A DNA stretch of 64,000 bases from positions 1 through 64,000 of the forward strand of contig JAPPBY010000035.1 in NCBI GenBank assembly GCA_026702615.1. The letters are read 5' to 3'. Under the pieces are notes generated by a model. It was given only the letters and a program-made list of their open reading frames with translations. It did not search any database and had not been told where the DNA came from. The translations under genes and the position numbers were made by a program. Below, in pieces: positions 25,810 through 38,861 of the stretch (the first letter of the stretch is position 1; each line of letters opens with the position of its first letter). The DNA comes from Chloroflexota bacterium. GTDB lineage: Bacteria; Chloroflexota; Dehalococcoidia; Tepidiformales; Tepidiformaceae.

Positions 25810-26429
25810 GGCCGTCGGCGCAAGGCCATCCGCCCCAGACCAGCAAGGAAAACCGCAGCCCCTGCCGCCACAGCGACGGTCCAACCATCCCTTGCGGGTG
25901 CTCCCCGCGATGTGCCCGTGCCGGTGTCCGCAGGCATGGGGGGCTCTTCCTCTCCCGGTCTCGGACCGACCCATCCGGGTACCGGGGGCTGGCCGGGGCC
26001 CAGGTAGTCGATGTCTTCCACCGAATTCTCCACGGAAGTCGCAAAGCCGAGGGTCATCAACAAGACTCGTGAGTCCCCGTACTGCCCGTTCCTATCAGGG
26101 TGGGGGACGTTGGCGCCGTAAATGAGGTACTCAACACCTGCCTCGAAGAAATTCCCGCAGTCGTTGGAAATATCACCCACCCACCGCGTCTCGTAGCGTG
26201 CACCCTTCCATACTCTCGTGACTCTGAACTCCACTAGAAAGAGAGATGGATTCCACTCCAAGGCCTCGAAGCGGACCAATCTTCCGGCGAAGACCGCTTC
26301 CGCCCTTTCAAGTGACTCCTGGACGGAAAGGTGTTCGGCTATGCACGCCGACGCGCGCTCTGCCGTCAACATGAGCGAGAGACCGACGAACAGCGCGATG
26401 GCCATCAAGCCAGGCGCCCAAGACTTCAC
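25806..26429 (-). CDS. Exported, membrane-anchored protein with a TIMP/NTR-like domain
   Basis: 207 residues from GTG. Signal peptide at 1-29 (MAIALFVGLSLMLTAERASA) directly before Cys29. Residues ~29-110 look like the NTR/TIMP-like fold found in bacterial surface proteins: CIAEH, RAEAVFAGRLVRFE, FRVTRVWKG, a second Cys in NDCGNFFEAGVEYLIYG. A Pro-rich stretch follows, then a C-terminal hydrophobic segment (VAVAAGAAVFLAGLGRMAL) ending in RRRP, so it is anchored to the membrane at the C-terminus; no sortase LPxTG motif is seen. The domain assignment rests on pattern only. Codon use is less GC-rich than in the neighbours. Confidence 0.65.
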   Translation of the reverse strand: MKSWAPGLMAIALFVGLSLMLTAERASACIAEHLSVQESLERAEAVFAGRLVRFEALEWNPSLFLVEFRVTRVWKGARYETRWVGDISNDCGNFFEAGVEYLIYGANVPHPDRNGQYGDSRVLLMTLGFATSVENSVEDIDYLGPGQPPVPGWVGPRPGEEEPPMPADTGTGTSRGAPARDGWTVAVAAGAAVFLAGLGRMALRRRP

Positions 26430-26436
26430 GGCGTCG

Positions 26437-26442
26437 AGCCTA
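26437..26442 (-). promoter_or_regulatory. Candidate -10 box of a leaderless promoter
   Basis: TAGGCT on the minus strand ends 7 nt before the GTG at 26429. Confidence 0.4.
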
Positions 26443-26451
26443 GCACGGGCC

Positions 26452-27321
26452 CTAGTCCAGCCAGCGGTGTGGACGCGAGCGCAGCTCGGTCAGCCCCAGT
26501 TCGTCACACATCGCGAGCCACGGCTCGCGCGGGACCCCCAGCCACTCCAGGTCCGCGAACGCCTGCGGTATCGGTGCGTCCCGGCGGAGCGTGGCCAGCT
26601 CCTTGAACAGCGCAGCATCTTCCTGCCCCTCCCGCAGCGACCTCGCCAACCGCCCCGCCCCGCGCGGCTGCACCGCCCAGTCCCCGTGGGCCTCCGGGAT
26701 CGCCTCCAGGTGGACGTAGTGTCCGAGCACCGTCGCCGTCGATTTCGCCCCCCATCCCGGCAGCCCCGGGAACCCATCCGCCGCGTCGCCGACTAGCGCC
26801 AGGTAGTCGGGAATCGACTCCGGGCCGACACCGAACTTCTCGCGCACGCCCTCGGCGTTCGTGGTCACGCCCTTCCTGCGGTCCAGCATGACCACGTGGT
26901 CGCCGTCGACGCATTGCGCCAGGTCCTTGTCCGGCGAGGCGAGGATCACCTGTTCGGCTTCGTCCGCGAAACGTGCCACCCCCGAGGCCATCCCGTCGTC
27001 CGCCTCGAACTCCCGCATCCGCCAGACCGTTACGCCCAGCGCCTCCAGCACGTCCTCCGCCAACGGGAACTGCGCCAGCAGGTCCTCGGGCACGCCCGCG
27101 TCCGTCTTGTAGCCCTCGTACAGCTCGTTCCGGAACGAGTGCACGACCGTATCCGTCGCCGCTGCGATCGCCAGGGGCGTTTGCTCGCGCAGGAGCGCCA
27201 GTGTGCTCGCCGCGATGCCGGCAACCGCGCCTACCTGCCGCCCGTCCGGCGCGGTCCGCGGCGGCGCGCCGAAGTAGGCGCGGAACAGCTCGTACGTCGC
27301 GTCGAGCAGGACGAGCCGCAC
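26452..27321 (-). CDS. 5'-3' exonuclease (FEN/PolA N-terminal family)
   Basis: 289 residues from the GTG at 27321, where homology starts (VRLVLLDATYELFRAYFG); the open frame upstream has no family similarity and would overlap the neighbouring gene. Acidic metal-binding residues appear in LLDATYELFRAYFG, EFEADDGMASG and LASPDKDLAQCV; the H3TH DNA-binding motif is in PDYLALVGDAADGFPGLPGWG. Stand-alone homolog of the DNA polymerase I 5'-nuclease, likely removing RNA primers or flaps. It follows the SnoaL-like gene by 14 bp, so probably same mRNA. Confidence 0.85.
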   Translation of the reverse strand: MRLVLLDATYELFRAYFGAPPRTAPDGRQVGAVAGIAASTLALLREQTPLAIAAATDTVVHSFRNELYEGYKTDAGVPEDLLAQFPLAEDVLEALGVTVWRMREFEADDGMASGVARFADEAEQVILASPDKDLAQCVDGDHVVMLDRRKGVTTNAEGVREKFGVGPESIPDYLALVGDAADGFPGLPGWGAKSTATVLGHYVHLEAIPEAHGDWAVQPRGAGRLARSLREGQEDAALFKELATLRRDAPIPQAFADLEWLGVPREPWLAMCDELGLTELRSRPHRWLD

Positions 27322-27335
27322 GGCTCCGCCCCCTT

Positions 27336-27851
27336 TTACCGCTGGAAGACGATGTCGTCCGTCGAGTGCTGCCCCTGCGTGAACGCGGGCGCTCCCGGCC
27401 ACGTCTCCGTCACAGGGTCGTAGCGCGTGTAGTCGTGTACGACCGTTCGCCGCAGGATGCGCCACTCGCCGTCGCGCCGCTCGAAGCGGTCGACGTAGCG
27501 CCCGCCCCAGAGGAAGTCCACATCGACCTTGCCCTCGCCGCTCGGGATGCGATGCCGCGCGAGGCAGTACGACTCACACCAGGCGAAGTCGCCCTCGATG
27601 TCGATGATCACGTTCCCCACGCGGTGCTGGGTGAATCGATAGGCGCCAAGACCGTTCGGAGCGTTCGCCGCGAACGCCTCGGGCGTGGTCTCGTCGCCGT
27701 AGCGAAGCACGGCATCGGGATGGAAGCAGCTCTTGAGGAGCTCCTGGTCGATGCGATCGATGGCGCGTGCGTACAGCATGAGCACGCGCGTGATGTCGCG
27801 CTCCGCGATGAGGGTGTCGAGTGTGGTTGGGCTGGCAGTCTCCGTGGCCAT
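27336..27851 (-). CDS. SnoaL-like / NTF2-fold protein
   Basis: 171 residues of the nuclear-transport-factor-2 superfamily, SnoaL_4 type: DITRVLMLYARAIDRIDQELLKSCFHPDAVL, GEWRILRRTVVHDYTR. Members are small cone-shaped proteins, some acting as dehydratases, isomerases or ring-hydroxylating-oxygenase-like subunits; the reaction here cannot be told. The Tyr/Asp and His residues typical of active members (YARAIDR, FHPDA) are present. A TAGAAT box 30 nt upstream and a GGGAGG site precede the ATG. Confidence 0.78.
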   Translation of the reverse strand: MATETASPTTLDTLIAERDITRVLMLYARAIDRIDQELLKSCFHPDAVLRYGDETTPEAFAANAPNGLGAYRFTQHRVGNVIIDIEGDFAWCESYCLARHRIPSGEGKVDVDFLWGGRYVDRFERRDGEWRILRRTVVHDYTRYDPVTETWPGAPAFTQGQHSTDDIVFQR

Positions 27852-27903
27852 GGGGCGCCTCCCGCTGCGAAGGTGGCGTGATTCTAGCCCCCGCCCGCGG
27901 AAG

Positions 27904-29253
27904 TTACGCCAGCCGCTCCTGGAAGGTCAGGCGCCGGACCAGGGGCCATCGCTTGTACCAGATGGGACCGGTCGGGTGCTGGGGCGGACCTGCCATCGCG
28001 AAGAAGATGGTGCCGAGTCCGGCGATGACGGCCAGCACGGTGAAGCCGCGCTCGTAGTCGCCGAACGCATCCGCCATCGCGCCCGCGATGATCGGCCCCG
28101 ACATCATCCCGAACATCACGATCAGCGACGAGAAGCCCATGATCTTGCCGAAGTCCCGGCGGCCGAAGTAGTCCGCCCGCAGGGCCTGCTGCATCGGTCC
28201 GCGGGTTCCCCACGCAATGCCGTTGATCACGGCGAACAGCACGATCATCCAGAACCCAGCCGAATAGGTGACCAGCAACAACGCGACCACATGCCCGACC
28301 ATGCAGCCTGCCAGCATCAACCGCTTGTTCAGCCGGTCTCCGAGATAGCCGCCCCCGATCTGCCCCACGAGTTGAAAGGCCGTCATCAGGAGCACGATCA
28401 AGCTCGAGATGAAGGCCGAGTACCCGAGATTCTCGAGGTGCAGCACGAGGTGGACCATGAAGGCCCCGATGATGAGGACTGCTGCCCCGTGTCCGATCGA
28501 GATGAACCAGAAGCTCGGACTGCGCAGCGCCTCTCCTGTCGTGAAGTCCTCGTTGGCGGGGATCACGACTGGGCCGCCCGCCCGCCCCGGTCGTGCGGGC
28601 GCTTCCGGGACCGGCTCCCCGTCGATCGTCTCGCCCCGATCCTCGGGCCGGTGGTGGATGAAACTCGCGACGATCTGTCCCACGATCAAAATCACGATTC
28701 CGGCCACCAGGGATGTGGCTCGCCAGCCGAACTCGTCCATGGCGAGCACCACCAGGAAGACGAGCAGGCCTCCCACCGAGAAGCCCGCCGACATCAACCC
28801 CAGCGCCATCGATCGCTTCCGCTCGAACCAGTTGACGACGGCCACGACCAGCGTCACGAAGCCGGCCATGCTCGCCCCAACCGCGATCAGGAAATAGGTC
28901 AGGAAGAACGTCGTGACCGAGTCGACGAAGCTGAAGAGTATGAACCCGATCCCCGTGGTCGCGATCCCGATGCGGATCATGATCCGTGGGCCGAAGCGGT
29001 CGATCGCCCACCCCTGGATCGGTCCCAACACCCCGCTCTCGATGCGCGTCATCGCAAACGCAAGCGAAAAGGTCGTCTTGCTCCACTTGAACTCCTCTTC
29101 CAGGCGCTCAACATAAAAGCCAAACGCGTGGAACATGAAGAGCCCGAGCACCGTCTGGATCACGAAGCCGCCGGCGACCATCCACCAGCCGTAGAAGACT
29201 CGTTCCCGGAGAGCAGAGGCCTGTTGTTGAAGGGGCGTGAGCAGGAGGCGCAC
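27904..29253 (-). CDS. MFS transporter, monocarboxylate/OxlT-like
   Basis: About 450 residues with twelve predicted membrane helices and a central hydrophilic loop (HHRPEDRGETIDGEP). The N-terminal YGWWMVAGGFVIQ, the motif-A-like WAIDRFGPRIMIRIG and the second-half GGYLGDRLNKRLML fit the oxalate:formate/monocarboxylate branch of the major facilitator superfamily. Start taken as GTG 29253, next to GGAG and 8 nt after a TATCTT box; an in-frame GTG at 29334 would add a non-conserved hydrophilic leader. Substrate unknown. Confidence 0.82.
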   Translation of the reverse strand: MRLLLTPLQQQASALRERVFYGWWMVAGGFVIQTVLGLFMFHAFGFYVERLEEEFKWSKTTFSLAFAMTRIESGVLGPIQGWAIDRFGPRIMIRIGIATTGIGFILFSFVDSVTTFFLTYFLIAVGASMAGFVTLVVAVVNWFERKRSMALGLMSAGFSVGGLLVFLVVLAMDEFGWRATSLVAGIVILIVGQIVASFIHHRPEDRGETIDGEPVPEAPARPGRAGGPVVIPANEDFTTGEALRSPSFWFISIGHGAAVLIIGAFMVHLVLHLENLGYSAFISSLIVLLMTAFQLVGQIGGGYLGDRLNKRLMLAGCMVGHVVALLLVTYSAGFWMIVLFAVINGIAWGTRGPMQQALRADYFGRRDFGKIMGFSSLIVMFGMMSGPIIAGAMADAFGDYERGFTVLAVIAGLGTIFFAMAGPPQHPTGPIWYKRWPLVRRLTFQERLA

Positions 29254-29395
29254 CGCTCCACAAGATAAGCGCTGTTCGCCCTTGCCGCCGGAGCGTGGTT
29301 GGCCTGGCGTGACCGGGACTGTGGGCGCGGTCACGGCGTGACGCGGGTGGGGCTGGCAGAATCACCCGGCCCATACCTGGACAGGTGATCGTCAT

Positions 29396-30769
29396 ATGCC
29401 GCGCCCCTTGCGAACCCTTGCGCTCTTGCTCGTCGTCCCGCTCGTCCTGCTTCCGGCGGCGGCGTGCGGCGACGACGACGACGGCCCCGTCCAGACACCC
29501 GAGCCAACGCCAGAGGCGACCGAAGCTCCCGGCCCCACCGAGCCGCCCGCGACCGCCACTCCCGCCCCCACGGAGCCGCCGGCGACTGAGCCTCCCGCTA
29601 CACCCGACGAAGCCGAGGCAACGCCCACCGCGACCGAAGCTCCGCCCGAGCGGGTTGCCCTCCACGTCGGCCTGCTTGTCCCAGAGACGGGGGCCGTCGG
29701 ACCCCTCGCGGCCCCTGCCATCGAGGCTATGAAGCTCGCGGTGGACGACATCAACGCTGCCGGCGGGAACGTCACGACCACGATCGCCGACACCGCCACC
29801 AACCCCGCCACCGGACGCGAGGCCGCCGCCCGCCTCTTGGGTGAGGGCGCCGATGTCATCGTCGGCCCCGCCACCTCCGCCGTCACCCAGGCCGTGATCC
29901 AGGCCCTCTTCGATGAGCGCGTGCCGCAATGCACGCCCTCGGCGCAGTCCCCTGCGTTCAGCACGCAGGAAAATGCCGCCTACTTCTTCCGCACGGTGCC
30001 GCCCGCCCACGCCGTCGCGCCCATCATGGCTCGCGTCGTTGCCGAGGACGGCGGCACACGTGTCGCCATCGTCGGCCGCGCCGACGACTACGGCACGCCC
30101 ATCAGCGGGCTCGTCGCCCAGCTCCTGACCGAGTTGGGGGCCGAGGCGGCGGTCGTTCTCTACGATCCCGGTTCCACCACCTTCGACTCCCAGGTCGCTA
30201 CTGTCGCCGCCTACGGGCCCGACGCCATCATCAACATCGGCTTCTTCTTCGATGGCACCAGCATCGTCCACGGCCTCATCGAGGCGGGCTTCGGGCCCGA
30301 GATCCAGTACGGCGGCGACGCCCTCTTCCACCCCTTCCTCTGGCAGCTCGTCGACCCGAACGACCCCACCGTCCTCGACGGCATGAAGTTCATCGGCGTC
30401 GCCGGGAGCGACGAGTTCAACAAGCGCATCTCCGACGTGACCGACGGCAACGTCAACTTCGCCGCCCAGTCCTACGACTGCGTCGTTCTCCTGGCCCTCG
30501 CTGCCGAGGTTGCCGGCAGCACGGATGGCGACGCCATCATGGCGGCCATCAATGGCCTCACCCACGGCGGGACGGAGTGCTACTCCTACGAGGAGTGCCT
30601 TGCCCTCATCGACGCCGGTGAGGACATCGACTACGTCGGCGTCAGCGGCCCCATCAACTTCACCCCGAACGGCGACCCGACGACCGGCTCCTACGCCGTC
30701 TTCCAGTTCCAGGGCGGCCAGATCACCGTGCTTCAGGCGTACGAGGTCGACCTGACCCAGCTCCAGTAG
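29396..30769 (+). CDS. ABC transporter solute-binding lipoprotein, type I periplasmic fold (LivJ/amide-binding family)
   Basis: 457 residues. Lipoprotein signal with Cys at position 24 (LLPAAACGDDDD), then an ~60-residue low-complexity linker rich in Thr, Pro, Glu and Ala that would span the envelope. The ligand-binding domain starts near 86: HVGLLVPETGAVGPLAAPAIEA, DVIVGPATSAVTQAV, RVAIVGRADDYGTPI. This is the branched-chain amino acid/amide-binding type. No permease or ATPase gene is adjacent, so it is an orphan binding protein or serves a transporter elsewhere. Confidence 0.85.
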   Translation: MPRPLRTLALLLVVPLVLLPAAACGDDDDGPVQTPEPTPEATEAPGPTEPPATATPAPTEPPATEPPATPDEAEATPTATEAPPERVALHVGLLVPETGAVGPLAAPAIEAMKLAVDDINAAGGNVTTTIADTATNPATGREAAARLLGEGADVIVGPATSAVTQAVIQALFDERVPQCTPSAQSPAFSTQENAAYFFRTVPPAHAVAPIMARVVAEDGGTRVAIVGRADDYGTPISGLVAQLLTELGAEAAVVLYDPGSTTFDSQVATVAAYGPDAIINIGFFFDGTSIVHGLIEAGFGPEIQYGGDALFHPFLWQLVDPNDPTVLDGMKFIGVAGSDEFNKRISDVTDGNVNFAAQSYDCVVLLALAAEVAGSTDGDAIMAAINGLTHGGTECYSYEECLALIDAGEDIDYVGVSGPINFTPNGDPTTGSYAVFQFQGGQITVLQAYEVDLTQLQ

Positions 30770-30800
30770 CCACGGCGGCGATCGGTTAGGGGGCCACTGC

Positions 30801-30806
30801 TAGAAT
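30801..30806 (+). promoter_or_regulatory. Candidate -10 box of uvrA
   Basis: TAGAAT ends 9 nt before the uvrA ATG; the transcript would have a leader of at most a few bases. Confidence 0.4.
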
Positions 30807-30815
30807 CGAAGGTGC

Positions 30816-33763
<2,948 letters not shown>

Positions 33764-33767
<4 letters not shown>

Positions 33768-36157
33768 TCCGGTGTCTCGTCGCCGAATGTGACTTTCAGG
33801 ATTTCGACGCCTGCGTTAGCGGAATTATCGGTGTTGATCAGGAGAGCGCCTTCAGCGCTGACGGCTGGTGGCCCGTGCATGGAGACTTTTAGTCCGCCGA
33901 AGTCGGAGGCGCCCTCATAGACGATCGACGCTGAGCCATCCGGGCTTATTCGGACGATCCGTCGGTAGGCTGGGGTCCACGCGTAGACCGTACCGTCGGG
34001 TGCGGCGGCCAGGTCAATGGCCTGCATGGACAAGAGCCCTCCGTAGAGCCCCTGCCGTCCCTCCCACAGCGTGGAGGCAAGACCGTCGGCGTCGATCTGC
34101 GTGATCGCGACGGTTCCCGCCTCCCAGTCCGGGTTGACGACGTACGTGGTGTCGTTTGCGAAGGCGAGCCCCCTGAAGTCACCCCTCAGGACAGTCGTAA
34201 ACGTTCCGTCCGGCGAGATGCGATGGATGCCCCCACTGGAGATGAGGAGGTTGCCCTGGCTGTCGACGGCGATGTCGCCACTCGTATAGGCACGCACGTT
34301 GGCGATGGTCGCAACGGAGCAGTCAGGCGCGTGCGGTGTTGTGGTGGGGGCCCATGTGATCCGGCGGATGCGGTAGTGCGATGTCCTCTCAACAACCCAG
34401 ATTGAGCCTTTCCCACCTGCGGCCACTCCCCTAATCCGCTCGAACTGAGCTGACTCGCAGGGGCCGTCCTGGTAGCCCCCGCCGTTGCCGCCAACGATCG
34501 TGACCTCTGGGGATCCGGTGGAGTCGTCCGGCACGATGCGTGCGATCGCGTTGCGGTTCCGGACCGATGCGACGATCGCGTGCCCCGGGCCCGCCGTCAT
34601 GTTGTTCAGCCTCATATCCGGGATACTGGCGACGACGTGGGTCTGGAAGCGCTCCAACCGTGGTGTGGCCTCCACCTCCGCGAGTGGCGGTCGTGCGCTT
34701 GAGCCCGACTGCGCCAGATCGACCCGCCGTAGAAGGGTGCCGTTCCGATCAATCACCACGAGCGCACTCTCGTTGTCTGTGAGCACGAGATCTCCCGGGA
34801 GGTTGAATAACGCCTCCTCGGGAGGGCCGTCGGCATAGCCGGCCTCGCCGGTACCGGCAACGGCCCGAACATTGCCATCGCGCGTCAGCTCGACTATCTG
34901 GTTCTGGCCCGTGTTCGCGATGTAGATGGACGAGCCATCTCCTGTCACCGCGATCCCGTTGGAGGCCGTCAGTACTCCTCCATGGCTCAGGTGCTCGCTC
35001 CGGAACACCGTGCTGACGACGCCGCTCTCCGTGATCATGCGTACGGCGATGCCAAGATCGGAGGTCACAGACCACCCATGGCGCTCCAGGATGTAGACAT
35101 TCCCGTCATCATCAACGTCAATCGCCAACATGTGTCCGAACAGCGCTTGATCCCCAGGGCCATCCCTGAGACCAGAGCCGCTATAGGCAGACCCCGCGAT
35201 CGTTGTGATCTCTCCCTCTTTGGTCAGCGACAAACGCCTGACTCTCTGGTGGTCGATCATGAAGATGTCGCCGTAGTCGTCGATCACGAGCGCTGTGACA
35301 AGACTCAACCGCGTCTCGAGTGAGGGGCCGTCGCCATCGTCCAGCGGTGCTGGGCCGTGGGTTGCGGACCCGCCGCCAGCTACCGTGCTGACCGTCCCTT
35401 CCGGTGTGATCTTGCGGATCAGGCGGCCACGGGCAGCGGCTACATAGATCGTGCCGTCGGGTGCGACATCCATGCCGGTCACATCCAGCGACCTGGTGTC
35501 CAAGCCTGCGACGGCGTGCGTGGCCGGGGCGCCGGTTGGCGATATCCGAACAATCTCCCCTCCACCTGCCACGATCACACTTCCGTCGTGGTCGGCAGCC
35601 ACACTCACGCGCCTGGCCCCCCCGGCCTGTCCAAAATCCGCGAGTGTTGTCACTGCCACTCTGGGCAGGGGAACCGCAAGCGTGATGTTGCCGTAGCGGT
35701 ACTGTCTGTTGCTGCTGAGACCATCATCCAGCGGCAAGGAGATGGTCCCGAGGGTGCGCCATGACCCATGTGAGCCGCGGGCGCTGATCCAGATGTTCCG
35801 GACGTCTTGCACATCCTGCCAGACTCGAATTTCGACGGTTGCCGGCCGGCTCCGGTCCCCCGCTGCGACGTCCAGGTCGATGTCTCCGTAGCGGTACCGC
35901 CCTCCGCTGCTGAAGCCGTCGTCGAGTGGTAAGGCGATGGTTCCGAGTGTTCGCCACGAGCCACCCTGAGGACGCGCGCTGACCAGGACCTCCCTTCCAT
36001 CCTCTACGCTTTGCCAGACTCGTATCTCCACCCCGACGGTGTAATGGCCAGCTTCGGTCGCTTCAGCGCCCCCCGCTGCGGGCAATCCCACAAGGAGGGC
36101 CATGCCCAGGATGGCCAATCTCCCCACTATCGACTCGCACTGCCGCACGCCGACCAT
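33764..36157 (-). CDS. Secreted beta-propeller (NHL/SMP-30-like) protein with two RVWQDV repeats
   Basis: 797 residues from the ATG at 36157 (an in-frame TTG at 36181 is less likely). A signal peptide ([20 protein letters not shown]) is followed by two ~55-residue repeats at about 43-97 and 107-163 (RVWQSV/RVWQDV, [IV]x[IV][21 protein letters not shown][DN]I), the same as in the protein at 1288-2361. The remainder consists of ~45-residue units such as [37 protein letters not shown] and [18 protein letters not shown], i.e. NHL or SMP-30-like blades of one or two propellers. Probably extracytoplasmic; function unknown. Codon use is less GC-biased than in uvrA and the his genes. Confidence 0.75.
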
Positions 36158-36238
36158 TCTACCAAAGGGTGACGAACGCAACAGATGCGAAGCGATCCGC
36201 CTGGAGGTCCGCGTCGCCAGCCGAGACGGTGTCGGGGG

Positions 36239-36988
36239 CTAGCGCCGCACCCGGTAGCGCAGGTAGACCTCGTCCGTCTCCGCATTCGCGTGCGCCGATA
36301 GCAGTTCCAGCCGCTTCGCCTCGCCCCGCGTGAAGGCGCGCTCCCCCGCGACCGCCGTCAGCGTGTCTGCCCCGCTCACCACCACCGGCCCCACCGTGAT
36401 GAACGTCTCGTCGATGGCGTCGAGGGCGTACAGCGCTGCGTAGACAGTCGGGCCTCCCTCGACGAGGAGGACCTCGGCGTCGAGCTCGTGGCGCATGTGG
36501 CGCAGCATCCCCTCGAACTCACGCCCCTCCGCAAGCGTGACGACGGTGCGACCCGTGCCCGCGATCGCGGCATGGCGACCGTCCGGCGCCGCCTCCGAGA
36601 GGTAGACCACCGCCGGGAAGTCTCGCGCCGTGAAGAACGGTCGCTCCAGGGGCAGGTCACCCCCGCGACTCAAGACCGCCGCGATCGGCGTCCGTGCCTT
36701 CCCCCGTTCGAGGCGGATGGCCTCCAGCGCCTCGTCTCCCAACCGCGACGACGTGCCGCTTGCGCGCAGCGTCCCCGCCCCGTTCAGGACCACGTCCGCG
36801 TTCACCCGCAGCTCGCGCATCAGCCGCTGGTCCACCGCCGATCCGATGCCCTGCTCCGTGCCTTCGATCACGCTCTTGCCGTCCGCCGACATGACGGTGT
36901 TGGCGATGACGTATGGGCGGTCGGCGGGTGGCGCTGGCAGATCGAGCGCCGTGTAGTCGGGTTTGCCTGGAGACCAGGCGTCGCTCAT
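36239..36988 (-). CDS. RibD C-terminal-domain reductase (pyrimidine reductase/DHFR-like fold)
   Basis: 249 residues, a stand-alone RibD_C domain. Family elements: PYVIANTVMSADGKSV, the VLNGAGTLRASG NADPH-binding region, EVLLVEGGPTVYAALYALDAIDETFITVGPVV. In RibD this domain reduces the ribosyl group of the pyrimidine intermediate of riboflavin synthesis; stand-alone forms include archaeal/actinobacterial riboflavin reductases and other NADPH reductases. No rib genes are near. Its ATG overlaps the hisI stop by 4 bp, so it is expressed with the his genes, possibly only for transcriptional convenience. Confidence 0.8.
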   Translation of the reverse strand: MSDAWSPGKPDYTALDLPAPPADRPYVIANTVMSADGKSVIEGTEQGIGSAVDQRLMRELRVNADVVLNGAGTLRASGTSSRLGDEALEAIRLERGKARTPIAAVLSRGGDLPLERPFFTARDFPAVVYLSEAAPDGRHAAIAGTGRTVVTLAEGREFEGMLRHMRHELDAEVLLVEGGPTVYAALYALDAIDETFITVGPVVVSGADTLTAVAGERAFTRGEAKRLELLSAHANAETDEVYLRYRVRR

Positions 36989-37311
36989 GGCAAATCGTGC
37001 TCGGGGTCGACCTCGCGGTAGTAGCAGGTGACGTTGTTCGTGTGGCAGGTCGGCCCCTCGGGCCGCGCCATCACGAGCAGCGAGTTGTCCTCGCAGTTCT
37101 TGTGCATGCTCACGAAGTTGAGGTAGTTCCCGCTGGTCGCGCCCTTCTCCCAGAGTTCATCCCGGCTCCGGCTCCAGAACGTGACGTGCCCGGTCGCGAA
37201 GGTGTGATCCAGCGACTCCCGGTTCATCCAGCCCAGCATCAGCACCTGGTGCGTTTCCGCATCCTGGACGATGGCGGGGATGCGGTCGTGTTCGTCGAAG
37301 CTGAGGGGCAT
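36985..37311 (-). CDS. hisI: Phosphoribosyl-AMP cyclohydrolase
   Basis: 108 residues, a stand-alone HisI without fused HisE. Opens the adenine ring of PR-AMP in the third step of histidine synthesis. Motifs: LMLGWMNRESL, TFWSRSRDELWEKGATSGN, the metal ligand Cys in HKNCEDN and the zinc-binding EGPTCHT...TCYY. Lies 60 bp after hisF and overlaps the downstream RibD_C gene. No hisE is present in the window. Confidence 0.94.
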   Translation of the reverse strand: MPLSFDEHDRIPAIVQDAETHQVLMLGWMNRESLDHTFATGHVTFWSRSRDELWEKGATSGNYLNFVSMHKNCEDNSLLVMARPEGPTCHTNNVTCYYREVDPEHDLP

Positions 37312-37371
37312 TGGGCTCTCCGGAGTGGCGTGGCTCTGTGCCTTCGAGGATACCCGAGGGAGCCGCTGCGC

Positions 37372-38142
37372 TCAGTCGCGCGCGGCCACCGGACGCATCG
37401 CGATGCCCTGCCCGGACAGCGCTTCCTTGACCTCGCGGATGGAGTACGTCCCGAAGTGGAAGATGCTCGCTGCCAGCACCGCGTCCGCCTTCCCCTCCGT
37501 CAGCGCCTCCGCCATGTGGTCTGGACCGCCCGCCCCACCGGAGGCGATGACGGGCACGTTCACGGCTTCGCTCATCGCCCGCAGCATGGCGATGTCGTAC
37601 CCGCTCTGGTGGCCGTCGGTGTCCATGCTCGTCACGAGCAGCTCGCCCGCACCCCGCTCCACCACCTCCCGCGCCCAGGCGATCGCGTCGATACCCGTGG
37701 GCGTGCGACCCCCGTGCGTGTAGACCTCCCACCCCTCGCCCACCCCCTTCGCGTCGATCGCCACCACGATGCACTGGCTCCCGAAGCGGTAGGCGCCCTC
37801 GTTCACGAGGTCGGGGTTGTTCACCGCCGCCGTGTTGATGCTGACCTTGTCCGCCCCCAGCTCCAGCATCGTCTTCATGTCGACCGTCGTGCGGATGCCC
37901 CCGCCGACCGTGAAGGGGATGAACACCTGGTCGGCCGTCGCCGACACCATGTCGTAGACCGTGGCCCGGTTGTCCGAGGAGGCGGTGATGTCGAGGAACA
38001 CGAGCTCGTCCGCGCCCTCGGCGTCGTACAGCTTCGCCAGCTCGACGGGATCGCCCGCGTCGCGCAGCTCGACAAACGAGACGCCCTTCACCACCCGCCC
38101 TCGGTCCACGTCGAAGCAGGGGATGATGCGCTTCGTCAGCAC
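37372..38142 (-). CDS. hisF: Imidazole glycerol phosphate synthase, cyclase subunit
   Basis: 256 residues from the GTG at 38142 (family N-terminus [19 protein letters not shown]). A half-barrel-repeat TIM barrel; catalytic Asp residues lie in CFDVDRG and in [13 protein letters not shown]. Phosphate sites [10 protein letters not shown] and IASGGAGG are present. Works with HisH to form imidazole glycerol phosphate and AICAR. Its start lies inside the hisA end (7-bp overlap). Confidence 0.95.
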   Translation of the reverse strand: MLTKRIIPCFDVDRGRVVKGVSFVELRDAGDPVELAKLYDAEGADELVFLDITASSDNRATVYDMVSATADQVFIPFTVGGGIRTTVDMKTMLELGADKVSINTAAVNNPDLVNEGAYRFGSQCIVVAIDAKGVGEGWEVYTHGGRTPTGIDAIAWAREVVERGAGELLVTSMDTDGHQSGYDIAMLRAMSEAVNVPVIASGGAGGPDHMAEALTEGKADAVLAASIFHFGTYSIREVKEALSGQGIAMRPVAARD

Positions 38143-38861
38143 GTCGCCACCGCCTCCAGCGCCTCCGCCAGCGTGAAGCGGCGTTCGTAGAGCGCTTTCC
38201 CCACGATTGCGCCCTCGCAACCCGTCTCCGCGAGTGCCCGCAGGTCGTCGGTGGTCGTCACCCCGCCCGACGCCACCACCGGCACCGGCAGTGCTGCCGC
38301 GAACTCCGTCGCCAGCTTCGCGTTCGGGCCCTCGAGCGCGCCGTCACGGGCGATGTCGGTCACCATGATCCGGGGAGTGCCCCGCTCCACCATCTCCCGC
38401 GCCAGCGTCAGCGCGTCCGTCCCCGACCCCTCGCGCCAGCCTTCCGTCAGCGCCTCCCCTGCGCGCGTGTCGATTGCGACCACGAGCATCCCGGGGAAGC
38501 GCTCGACCACCTCGTTCACGAGGCCCGGGTTGCGGACGGCGGCGCTTCCGAGCTGGATGCGCTTCGCCCCCCGCTCCACCGCCCCCTCGACGTCCTCGAT
38601 CGTCCGCAGGCCCCCCGACACCTCCACCGGAATCGCGACGGCCTCGCAGATGGCCGCGACCTCCGCCCGGTTCACCGGCCTTCCCTCGCGCGCGCCGTCG
38701 AGGTCGACGACGTGCAGCCGCTGTGCGCCCTGCGCCTCCCAGTCGCGCGCGACCTCGGCCGGGTCGTCGGCATAGGCCGTCTCCTGGTCGTAGTCGCCCT
38801 GCAGCAGGCGCACGCAGCGCCCCCCGCGGATATCGATTGCCGGGATCACTTCGAAGCTCAC
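38136..38861 (-). CDS. hisA: Phosphoribosylformimino-5-aminoimidazole carboxamide ribotide isomerase
   Basis: 241 residues from the GTG at 38861, which overlaps the hisH stop. HisA TIM barrel: [21 protein letters not shown] with the catalytic Asp, [35 protein letters not shown] and the second catalytic Asp in [14 protein letters not shown]. Because the sequence has the HisA-specific features and no trpF is nearby, a dual-function PriA role cannot be excluded but is not indicated. Confidence 0.94.
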   Translation of the reverse strand: MSFEVIPAIDIRGGRCVRLLQGDYDQETAYADDPAEVARDWEAQGAQRLHVVDLDGAREGRPVNRAEVAAICEAVAIPVEVSGGLRTIEDVEGAVERGAKRIQLGSAAVRNPGLVNEVVERFPGMLVVAIDTRAGEALTEGWREGSGTDALTLAREMVERGTPRIMVTDIARDGALEGPNAKLATEFAAALPVPVVASGGVTTTDDLRALAETGCEGAIVGKALYERRFTLAEALEAVATC

